A stretch of 64,000 nt of DNA, taken from positions 62,001 to 126,000 of the forward strand of contig NZ_FXEG02000006.1 in NCBI RefSeq assembly GCF_900176255.2, given 5' to 3'. The translations under genes were made by a program, and so were the position numbers. Under the pieces are notes generated by a model. The model was not told where the DNA came from. It saw only the letters and a program-made list of their open reading frames with translations, and ran no database searches. This stretch comes from Mycobacterium ahvazicum. GTDB lineage: Bacteria > Actinomycetota > Actinomycetes > Mycobacteriales > Mycobacteriaceae. Below are positions 35,067-42,552 of this stretch, one piece after another; the first letter of the stretch is position 1, and every line of letters begins with the position of its first letter.

Positions 35067-36275
35067 ATGGCCGACCCCAGGTGGACAGGTCCGCCCGAGA
35101 TCGTCGCTCAGATCTTCGAGGCGGGTAATCCGGCTTCGGTTCTCGCCAATAACGCGGTGTGGGTCACCGAGACCACGAACAACGGTGTCGCGGCAGGTCT
35201 TTCCAGCGCCAACGCGGTGGCCACGGCCGCGCACTGGCAGGGTGTGGGCGCGATCGCCTCGATGATCACCTCGACCGGTCTCAACGCCGGCTTGCAAACG
35301 CTGATGGGCTGGACCGCGGAGAAGATCGGCGTCACAACGGCCGCGGTCGATGCCTTCATGCTCGCGCGGTCCACGGTCGTCCCGTCCGTCGTGTCGACGA
35401 CCAACCGGTTCGAGTGGGTCGTCTTGGCCCATACCAACTGGTTCGGGCAGAACACCATGCCGATGGGCGAGCGGGACGCCGAGTACTACGGGCACCACTG
35501 GCCGACCAACTCGGCCATTGGCTGGGCGTACTCCAGCACGCTGGCCACGCTCGTCGCGGCGTTGGCCGTTCCACCACCCCTGGCACCGATGGGCGCCTCG
35601 CCGGCCGCGCCTGCGGCGGCCGCATCGGCCGTGGCGCAGGCGGCGGCGCAGAGCGGGATGAATGGCGCGATGCAGGCAGGGAGTCAGGCGACGCAGGGTG
35701 CGGGCCAGGCGGCGGCTGCGCCCGCCGAGGGCGGGAGCCAGCTCAGTTCAATGATGCAGCAGCCGCTGCAGATGATCTCCGGACTGACCGGCCAGCTGCA
35801 AGAGGTCGTCAAGGCCCCGATGGATGCGTTTCAGGGAATGGCCAGCATGCCGCAAGGACTGATGCAGTCGCTGACGGGCGCGTTTTCCTCGGCTGGCGCG
35901 GGCAATGCCGGTGCCGCCGGTGCCGCCGCCCAGCCAGCCATGCTGGCCGGAGCGACTAGTCCGCTTGGCGGCGCGGCCGGCGGTGGCGGCGTGGGCGGTG
36001 GCGGCGGCTTCCCGGGTGCCGGCCTGACCAGCTACACCCGCCCCACCAGCAGCTTCGAGCCCGAAGCCGGCGGGCGGCCGACCAGCTTGCGCGCCGGAGT
36101 GCTGAATGCGTCCGAGCTACGCCCGCCAACCTCTCCGACCAGCAGCGGCATGGGCGGCTCGCCGATGCCGATGTCTCCGGCCGGCATGCTTGGGCACGGC
36201 AAGGAAGGCCAAGCCGACAAGGACGTCACCCGAGCGCGTGTCGTCGTAGGCGGCGGACCACCCGACGAGACCTGA
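35067..36275 (+). CDS. PPE protein of the ESX-2-like module (PPE69-like)
   Basis: 402 residues. It lacks the classical PPE start but has the ESX-2-type MADPRWTGPPEIVAQIFEAG, then a helical PPE-like domain (about 10-170) with the WxG-like turn HWQGVG and AEYYGHHWPTNSAIGWAYS. A Pro/Ala linker, a Gly-rich segment (GGAAGGGGVGGGGGFPG) and a tail with SYTRPTSSFEPEAGGRP and VTRARVVV follow. The pattern, including FTRP/FE and the RVV end, matches PPE69 (Rv3892c) as I recall it. In ESX-2 esxD and esxC come next; here they do not. Confidence 0.85.
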   Translation: MADPRWTGPPEIVAQIFEAGNPASVLANNAVWVTETTNNGVAAGLSSANAVATAAHWQGVGAIASMITSTGLNAGLQTLMGWTAEKIGVTTAAVDAFMLARSTVVPSVVSTTNRFEWVVLAHTNWFGQNTMPMGERDAEYYGHHWPTNSAIGWAYSSTLATLVAALAVPPPLAPMGASPAAPAAAASAVAQAAAQSGMNGAMQAGSQATQGAGQAAAAPAEGGSQLSSMMQQPLQMISGLTGQLQEVVKAPMDAFQGMASMPQGLMQSLTGAFSSAGAGNAGAAGAAAQPAMLAGATSPLGGAAGGGGVGGGGGFPGAGLTSYTRPTSSFEPEAGGRPTSLRAGVLNASELRPPTSPTSSGMGGSPMPMSPAGMLGHGKEGQADKDVTRARVVVGGGPPDET

Positions 36276-36573
36276 CGCTCCAACCAAGTAGCGGAATTCC
36301 GCGGGCGCGTCGCTGACCCACGTCCGCCGGATCCGGCGCCGGATAACCCGCCCAGTCCGTTCACGATTGAGTGCGAGGCATCACGCGGTCGACAGGTGCC
36401 CGGTTTCGGCAAACTCTTAGCCACATTGGCGACTGCGCGGTTGTCCCAGACGCGATTCGACTTCGCGGGAACCCAGCAATCCGCGTTCGACGCCGGCCTG
36501 AGGTCAAGGACGACGGGCTTGCTCGAAAGGCCAAGCCGCGCAAGACAACCTGGTCAGATCGGCTCCGAAGTTG
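36276..36573. other. Gap after the ESX-like genes
   Basis: 298 bp. Only small palindromes are visible: GCGGAATTCCGC (about 36291-36302) and GCCGGATCCGGC (about 36339), possibly transcript-end structures. No Esx-like frame and no other gene was found. This is where esxD-esxC would be expected if the cluster were complete. Confidence 0.5.
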
Positions 36574-36804
36574 TTACTCGGCGGCCTTCTGCCGTGCTTC
36601 GGCGGCCTTCTCCGCCGCGTGTGCGGCCTCCGCCTCGGCTTCCTTCTTAGCGGCGTTACGCTGCGCTTCGGCCTTGTCCTGCTGGGCTTGGCCCTCCTCG
36701 CGCAGGCCGTCGTTGTCGGTCACGATGCCGGCAACTTCCTTGGCCTTGCCCTTCACGTCTTCCACGACGCCCTTCACGGCTTCTTCTGGTCCGCTGTCGC
36801 CCAT
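36574..36804 (-). CDS. CsbD-like / Mbp1-type stress protein
   Basis: 76 residues, almost only Ala, Glu, Lys, Gln and Asp: MGDSGPEEAVKGVVEDVKGK, AKEVAGIVTDNDGL, then Ala/Lys/Glu heptads. This is the CsbD or microaggregate-binding-protein pattern of mycobacteria, an abundant hydrophilic protein of stationary or stress conditions. GAAGGG precedes the ATG at 36804, and a stress-type promoter lies just upstream. Confidence 0.8.
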   Translation of the reverse strand: MGDSGPEEAVKGVVEDVKGKAKEVAGIVTDNDGLREEGQAQQDKAEAQRNAAKKEAEAEAAHAAEKAAEARQKAAE

Positions 36805-36840
36805 GGTTCAATCCCTTCGTCATAAAAGCTTTACTGGCTA

Positions 36841-36865
36841 ATACCCTCCGGGCCGGTGGTCAACC
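36841..36865 (-). promoter_or_regulatory. SigF/SigB-like promoter for the CsbD-like gene
   Basis: Reading leftward: GGTTG (36865-36861), 14-base spacer, GGGTAT (36846-36841), which resembles alternative sigma elements (GTTT...GGGTAT). It sits about 37 bases upstream of the ATG. The spacer is a little short for mycobacterial SigF, so moderate support only. Confidence 0.4.
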
Positions 36866-36972
36866 TATGCCTCGCGTCACAACCCGAAAACGCGGACCGA
36901 CGGTCGTCAACGGAGCGCCGCTTCTAGCAGGCCCGCCAGGAGGCCAGCCACGGCCACGAGGGGACCTATCGC

Positions 36973-37746
36973 TTATCGACCGGGCCCCGGTGGGCCGGCG
37001 AATGCCTGCGCGATCTCCAGCCACCGTTGTGCGTCGGGCCCGTGTGCGGTGATGTCGAGAGTGCTCAGCGGCCGGCGCTGCGTGACCAAGAAGCAGAAGT
37101 CCTCGGCCGAACCGGAGACACGTTGGGCCGCATCGGCCGGACCCCAGGACCAGACGTCGCCGCCGGGCGCACGCAGCTCGACCAGGAACGGCTCGGCCGG
37201 CGGAGCCAGCTCGTTGACCGCGAACGCGTAATCGCGAGTGCGCACCCCCAGATGGGCGATCGAGCGCAGTCGCGCGGTGGGCACGCGCTTGACGCCGAGC
37301 GCGTCGGCGACGTCCAGCCCGTGCGCCCAGGTCTCCATCAACCGTGCGGTGGCCATCGACGCCGGGCTCATCGGCGGCCCGAACCACGGCAGTTTCCGGC
37401 TCTCGTCGACGGTGAGCAGCGCGTTGTGCAGCCGGCCCCGGGTGGCTCGCCAATCGCTCAGCAGTTCCGCCGGTGGCGTGGTCGCCAGCTCCTCGGCGCC
37501 CGCGTCGACAAAGCCGAGGGGATTCTGCATCGCACCGGCCAGCACCTCGGCGAAACCCGCCTCGTCGGTGACCGACAGCAGCGCGACCCGGTCGGTCCAC
37601 AACAGGTGCGCGATCTGGTGTGCGACGCTCCAGCCCGGCGACGGCGTCGGCTCGGCCCAGCGCGTGTCGGCCAGCGGCGCCACCAGCGCGTCGAGATCGT
37701 CGCTTTCGGCACGCAGATCGGCCACCATCGGCCCGGCATCAGCCAT
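36973..37746 (-). CDS. TIGR03084 / maleylpyruvate isomerase-like DinB protein (Rv0036c homolog)
   Basis: 257 residues, as Mtb Rv0036c. The N-terminal DinB four-helix bundle (about 10-165) has metal-ligand His in WSVAHQIAHLLWTDR and TWAHGLDVADALG. The C-terminal half (about 165-257) is a wHTH/SCP-like domain with DVWSWGPADAAQRVSG and DAQRWLEIAQAFAGPPG. Metal-dependent thiol transferases of this group may use mycothiol. Substrate unknown. Confidence 0.88.
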   Translation of the reverse strand: MADAGPMVADLRAESDDLDALVAPLADTRWAEPTPSPGWSVAHQIAHLLWTDRVALLSVTDEAGFAEVLAGAMQNPLGFVDAGAEELATTPPAELLSDWRATRGRLHNALLTVDESRKLPWFGPPMSPASMATARLMETWAHGLDVADALGVKRVPTARLRSIAHLGVRTRDYAFAVNELAPPAEPFLVELRAPGGDVWSWGPADAAQRVSGSAEDFCFLVTQRRPLSTLDITAHGPDAQRWLEIAQAFAGPPGPGR

Positions 37747-37755
37747 CTTGACCTC

Positions 37756-39093
37756 CTAGCGACTCGTCGCCGGCTGACCGCGCCGGCCGACGACACTGTG
37801 TACGACGAGCCCGGCCAGGTAGATCGCCGAACCGAACAGCACGAACGTCGGTGCGTGCCCGTCGGCGGGAATCAACATCGCGGCCACCGTGATCGAGACG
37901 ATGAACGACACCCAGAACAGCGCATCCTGCACCGCGAACACGTGGCCGCGCAGCGCGTCGTCGACATCCATCTGCATCGCCGAGTCGGCACAAAGCTTGA
38001 TCATTTGGCCGGTGATGCCGAGGAAGAAGCTGCACGCCACCATGACCGGCAATGTCAGCCCCACGCCGGCCAGTTGGACCAGCGCGGCCACGGCCAGAGC
38101 GCCGTTCGCGGCCGCGTAGCGCCCCCAACGCCGCACCGTCGGTGGGGTCAGCACAGTAGCGATGAACGAACCAAGCCCAGACGCGGCGAAGAACACCAGC
38201 GCGATCCCCAGCCCGCCGACCGCGGGGTTTTTCGTGTGATGCGCCAGCAGCAGGATCACCAACGAATTGATCCCGACGACCATTCGGTGCGACGCCAATC
38301 CGGACAACGCGGCAGCCACCGTCGGCGTAGACGCCACCGTGCGCGCACCGTGCACCCATCCGGTGATCACCGCGTAGATCACCGATCCGTGGATCGCCCG
38401 CTTGGTGTCGTCCGGTCCCAGCACCCGTGGGCCAAACCGCAGGGACAGCAGCAACGCCCCGCACACCGGAATCAGCGCCATGAAGATGATGACGGATGCG
38501 CCCCGATCGCTGCCGCCGACAAACCATCGCGGTATCAGCATGAAGTTGGCGCCGAAGAAGGCCGCGATGGCGCCGGAGGCGGTAGCGAGCGAGTTCATCG
38601 TCACCACCTGCTCGCGCGGCACCACGTGCGGCAGCGACGCCGACAACCCCGAGGCCACGAACCGGGAAAAGCCGTTGAACAACAACGCACCGAGCAGCAG
38701 CGGCATCTCGCCGGCACGCACCGCGAGAATCGTGCCGATCACCAGGATCAGGACCATCCGGCACACATTGGCGCCGACCAGCACCCAGCGTCGGTCCCAC
38801 CGGTCCATCAGCGCCCCGGCGAACGGTCCCAGTAGCGAATAAGGCAAGAACAGCACCGCGAATGCGAACGCGATCGACAGCGGATCGGCCGCCCGGTCCG
38901 GATTGAACAGCAGCGCGCCGGCCACCGTCGCCTGGAAAAGCCCATCACCGAACTGGCTCGCCATGCGCACCTGAATCACCCGCCGGAAATCCGGCATGGC
39001 GCGCACCGACTGCCAGAGTTCGACGGGTGCACGCGAAGGCATCCGGGTTTGGAACACAGAACCGACTTCCACGATTGGGCTGGACAAAGACAT
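37756..39093 (-). CDS. MFS transporter (Rv0037c homolog)
   Basis: 445 residues with about 12 transmembrane helices. MFS loop motif GPFAGALMDRWDRRWVLVGANV is present between helices 2 and 3. Similar to the NreB/MdfA-like exporters and to Mtb Rv0037c. Substrate unknown. The start at 39093 lies in a divergent region shared with yqgE. It is 9 bp from the start of the DinB-like gene, likely one operon. Confidence 0.9.
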   Translation of the reverse strand: MSLSSPIVEVGSVFQTRMPSRAPVELWQSVRAMPDFRRVIQVRMASQFGDGLFQATVAGALLFNPDRAADPLSIAFAFAVLFLPYSLLGPFAGALMDRWDRRWVLVGANVCRMVLILVIGTILAVRAGEMPLLLGALLFNGFSRFVASGLSASLPHVVPREQVVTMNSLATASGAIAAFFGANFMLIPRWFVGGSDRGASVIIFMALIPVCGALLLSLRFGPRVLGPDDTKRAIHGSVIYAVITGWVHGARTVASTPTVAAALSGLASHRMVVGINSLVILLLAHHTKNPAVGGLGIALVFFAASGLGSFIATVLTPPTVRRWGRYAAANGALAVAALVQLAGVGLTLPVMVACSFFLGITGQMIKLCADSAMQMDVDDALRGHVFAVQDALFWVSFIVSITVAAMLIPADGHAPTFVLFGSAIYLAGLVVHSVVGRRGQPATSR

Positions 39094-39184
39094 CGCACGC
39101 GACGCCGCAGTATTAACAGTACAAATATTTACGCTCGGCGTTTGTTTGTGCCGAGCGATGCTACGGGAGTGCGATGATGGACTG

Positions 39185-39790
39185 ATGCCCCAGCCGGAAG
39201 ATCCCGAAGACTACATCGCACCCGCTGCCCAGCGGGTGCGTGCGGGTACTTTGCTGCTGGCCAATACCGATCTGCTCGAACCGACATTTCGGCGCAGCGT
39301 CATTTACATCGTCGAGCACAACGACGGTGGCACGCTGGGCGTGGTTCTCAACCGGTCCAGCGAAACCGCGGTCTACAACGTGTTGCCGCAGTGGGCCAAA
39401 CTCGCCGCCAAGCCGAAGACGATGTTCATCGGTGGGCCGGTGAAGCGCGATGCCGCCCTGTGTCTGGCGGCGCTGAGAATCGGGGCGGACCCGCAGGGGG
39501 TGCCGGGTTTGCGACATGTCGCGGGACGGATCGTGATGGTCGACCTGGACGCCGAGCCCGATCTGATCGCCCCGCTGATCGAGGGTGTCCGGATCTACGC
39601 CGGATACTCGGGCTGGACCATCGGCCAGCTCGAGGGCGAGATCGAGCGCGATGACTGGATTGTGTTGTCCGCGTTGCCATCTGACGTTCTCGTCGGGGCG
39701 AAGGAAGACCTGTGGGGCCAGGTGTTGCGTCGGCAGCCGCTGCCCCTGTCGTTGCTGGCCACCCACCCGATCGACGTCAGCCGAAACTAG
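39185..39790 (+). CDS. YqgE/AlgH family protein (Rv0038 homolog)
   Basis: 201 residues from ATG 39185. YqgE core: AGTLLLANTDLLEPTFRRSV, EHNDGGTLGVVLNRSSE, FIGGPV and GYSGWTIGQLEGEIERDDW. Nearly identical to Mtb Rv0038. The function of YqgE/AlgH proteins is unsettled. Divergent from the MFS gene and overlapping the next gene by 4 bp tail to tail. Confidence 0.92.
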   Translation: MPQPEDPEDYIAPAAQRVRAGTLLLANTDLLEPTFRRSVIYIVEHNDGGTLGVVLNRSSETAVYNVLPQWAKLAAKPKTMFIGGPVKRDAALCLAALRIGADPQGVPGLRHVAGRIVMVDLDAEPDLIAPLIEGVRIYAGYSGWTIGQLEGEIERDDWIVLSALPSDVLVGAKEDLWGQVLRRQPLPLSLLATHPIDVSRN

Positions 39791-40791
39791 CGCTCCTCCC
39801 CCACCTCCGACGACGCCGACGTTTGGTCGGCCTCCCGCGCAAGCCTGGCGGCGATCACCGCACACACCACCAGCTGGATCTGGTGGAAGATCATCAGCGG
39901 CAACATCGTCAGGCCCACGACGTTGCCGGGGAAAAACACCAGCGCCATCGGCAGCCCGGACGCCAGGCTCTTCTTCGAGCCACAGAACAGCAGCACGATC
40001 GCATCGGCGCGGTCCAGTCGCGCGATTCGGCCGGTCAGTGTCGTAGCGATCAGCACGATGGCGAGCAATCCCGTCGCGACCAAGGCAACCAGGATCAAGC
40101 GCCACACGTCGACACTGAACCAGATGCCCTCGACCACGCCCATCGAGAAAGCCGTGTACACGACCAGCAGGATGGATCCCCGGTCGACGACCTTGAGCAC
40201 CGCGGCATAGCGGCGAATCAATCCCGCGATCCAGGGCCGTGCCAGCTGGCCGGCGCCAAACGGCAGCAACAGCTGCACGAAGATGTCGCGCATCGAACCG
40301 GCGTCCACGTGGACCGCGCCGCTGGTGTTCATCAGCAACACCACCAGCAGCGGGGTCAGTACGATGCCGAGGATGTTCGACAGCGACGCGCTGACAATCG
40401 CGGCCGAAACATGGCCCCGCGCAATCGAAGTGAACGCGATCGACGACTGCACGGTCGACGGGACCAGGCACAGGAACAGCAGGCCGTTGTAGAGGTCCAT
40501 CGTCAGGACCGAGGGCACCAACGCCCGGGCAGCCAGCCCCAGCAGCGGGAACAGCACGAACGTCGTGGCCAGCACCAGCAGGTGTAAACGCCATTGCCGC
40601 ACGCCGTGCCAGGCCTGCTGGGGGGACAGTCGGGCGCCGTACAGGAAGAACAGCAGCGCGATCGCTGACTCGGCGGCAAGCGACGCCACCTTGGCGGCAT
40701 CACCGTGGGCGGGGAAGAGCGAGGCGATCGTGACGGTCGCGGCCAGAGCCAGCAGAAACAGATCGAAGATCGACGACAAGCGCCTCAGCAT
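39787..40791 (-). CDS. Bile acid:sodium symporter family protein
   Basis: 334 residues with about 10 hydrophobic helices (SBF-like group, YfeH type): LLFLCLVPSTVQSSIAFTSI, LLLPFGAGQLARPWI and CGSKKSLASGLPMALVFFP are characteristic. Probably an ion-coupled transporter of an organic anion. There is no gene here in Mtb, so it is an insertion between yqgE and the Rv0039c homolog. Unknown substrate. Confidence 0.88.
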   Translation of the reverse strand: MLRRLSSIFDLFLLALAATVTIASLFPAHGDAAKVASLAAESAIALLFFLYGARLSPQQAWHGVRQWRLHLLVLATTFVLFPLLGLAARALVPSVLTMDLYNGLLFLCLVPSTVQSSIAFTSIARGHVSAAIVSASLSNILGIVLTPLLVVLLMNTSGAVHVDAGSMRDIFVQLLLPFGAGQLARPWIAGLIRRYAAVLKVVDRGSILLVVYTAFSMGVVEGIWFSVDVWRLILVALVATGLLAIVLIATTLTGRIARLDRADAIVLLFCGSKKSLASGLPMALVFFPGNVVGLTMLPLMIFHQIQLVVCAVIAARLAREADQTSASSEVGEER

Positions 40792-40816
40792 GCCGGACTA
40801 TCGTCGGGGGATTTCG

Positions 40817-41158
40817 TCAGTGGCTGGACTGCGTGCAAAAGGTGCACTCGCCGGCGCAACTGGGTGCGGCCGCCTCCTGGCGCAGTGCGAAGCGCGCGCT
40901 CTGCCACGAGCCCGCGGCCAGTGTGCCGAGGGCGCCGGCCACGCAGACGATCAGCACCACGAACGCGGTGTGCGCCGAGGCGGCCAGTGCCACCACACCG
41001 CCCGCGGTCAGCATCACCGCGGCCGCCAACTGAGTCGGCGCCATGGCGCGCAATGCCAGTTGCGTGCCGTCGACGGCGTGGTTGTGAGACAGCGACCAAG
41101 CTCCGAACCCGGCGGAAGCTACCGCCGCACACATGCACACCACCCCAGCGATCAGCAT
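40817..41158 (-). CDS. Small membrane protein (Rv0039c homolog)
   Basis: 113 residues with about three transmembrane helices (CMCAAVASAGFGAWSL, AAVMLTAGGVVALAAS, FVVLIVCVAGALGTLAAG) and a short cytosolic tail ending CAGECTFCTQ, a Cys cluster that might bind metal. Matches the size and place of Rv0039c. Function unknown. 68 bp from the mtc28 stop on the same strand. Confidence 0.8.
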   Translation of the reverse strand: MLIAGVVCMCAAVASAGFGAWSLSHNHAVDGTQLALRAMAPTQLAAAVMLTAGGVVALAASAHTAFVVLIVCVAGALGTLAAGSWQSARFALRQEAAAPSCAGECTFCTQSSH

Positions 41159-41226
41159 TGCCTCACAATACGAGGCCGGTCACCGATCCGCGCGCCGGGC
41201 TCCACACCCCTTGTGTCGGCGCCGAA

Positions 41227-42365
41227 TTAGCGCGAGCCGAGGTTGCTGAAGTTCGGCAGCGGCGGAAGCCCGGGTACGAGGGACAACAGATTGGGCGCGG
41301 GCTGCGGGGAGGGCAGCAGGTTGGGCGCGGCCATCTGCGTGGGAAGCCGGGCCGGCGCACCAACGGGAGCTGGGGCGGGTGCGACGGCGGGAGCCTGGAC
41401 CGGTGTGCGGGAGCGGCGACGGGTGCTTGTGCGGGAGCGGCGGCGGCCGCCTGCGCCGGAAGCGCCACGGGCGCGGCAGTCGGGGCGGCGGGGGCAGGTG
41501 CGGCAGACCCGGGCGCGGCCACCCGGAATCCGTTGATGATCGCGTCGGTGGCGGGCGCGTCACCGACCGCGACGGCCCGGTCGGTGGTCACCGACAGCGA
41601 CACCAGGTACGTGTCGTGGCCCGAGGTGGCGAGCACGTGACGACGCGAGGTGTTCAGCGTCATATCACCCTCGCGGTAGGTGCCTTCGATCACCGACGAC
41701 GGGAACCCGTCGAAGTCGGCCATCGAAGCGTTCGTCGACTGCCAGGCCAGCAGCTTCTGGCTATCGACATAGCCGTGCGAGATGGCTTCTCGGGGATCGA
41801 AGTTTCCGACCAGCTTGTAGACCACTACCTGCGCGTTTGACGTGTACACGCTGCTGCCCTGCCGGTCGGCTATCACCGCGAACGCGTCGGGCACATTGGG
41901 GTCGGGCACCTGGGTCCAGCGCGGGGGCACCGGCAGCGTGATGTCGAGCGCCTTGAAGCCCTGCGGCCTCTGCGGCTCGAGCTTGACGCCCTTGGATTGG
42001 AAGTAGTCGCGCAGCGTTCCGGACGACGCCGGCGTGATGGCCGGCTGCGCCGGCGCGACCGCGGCGGCGTTAGGCGTCGCGGCCGGAGCCGCGATGCTGT
42101 TGGGAGCCATGGGCGCGGAGGCCAGGCTCGGCGGCGCGAACGGGTTCGCCGCCGGCGGGGTCGGGACGAACCGGTTGCTGTTGGCCGTGCCCGGAGCAGG
42201 CGCCGGCGGGTAGTACTGGTTCGCCGGCACCGGCACGATAGGACCCGGGGGAACAGGCACCAGAGGATCGGCCGAAGCCGTCGCACCTGAGAACAGGGCG
42301 AACCCGATCACACCGGCGGCGAAACCGCCTGCGACTACGCGCCAGGGGGCGGCGATCTGCGTCAT
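41227..42365 (-). pseudogene. mtc28: Secreted proline-rich protein Mtc28 (Rv0040c homolog), frameshift near 41405
   Basis: Signal peptide (MTQIAAPWRVVAGGFAAGVIG, ATASA cleavage) and Pro/Ala-rich region, then the LpqN/LpqT-like domain with FKALDITLPVPPRWTQVPDP, AFAVIADRQGS, FDGFPSSVIEGTY and the following Pro/Ala tail. The assembled frame changes at GCACACCGG (about 41402-41410): after it reads RSRLPPSHPP and on to a stop at 41163. The +2 frame from the same place gives APAVAPAPAPVGAPARLPTQ and NLLPSPQPAPNLLSLVPGLP with stop at 41227, the natural end. Removing the extra CA restores one frame. It may be a sequencing error or a true mutation. Confidence 0.85.
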
Positions 42366-42552
42366 CTCTGTCGGTCCTTCCGAATGGCCGGTCTACCGGC
42401 ATCCGTCGTATAGAGGCCGACTGTAACCAGAGGTCAAAGGCGCTGGACAGGGCCGAAATAGAGCTGGGATGAACCTCTGATCTGTGCGCAACGCAACCTT
42501 TATCAACCTGTGGCCGGCGGGCCCGGCAAGTCGGTCCTTATACGCTGTTCAC

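Noticed and set aside
36276..36573. Hidden esxD/esxC genes behind the PPE gene
   Set aside because: No frame of about 100 codons with a WxG motif is present on either strand.
37027..38835. 602-codon plus-strand frame opposite the DinB-like and MFS genes
   Set aside because: Its composition (Arg, His, Gln and Pro rich) is that of a codon-shadow frame.
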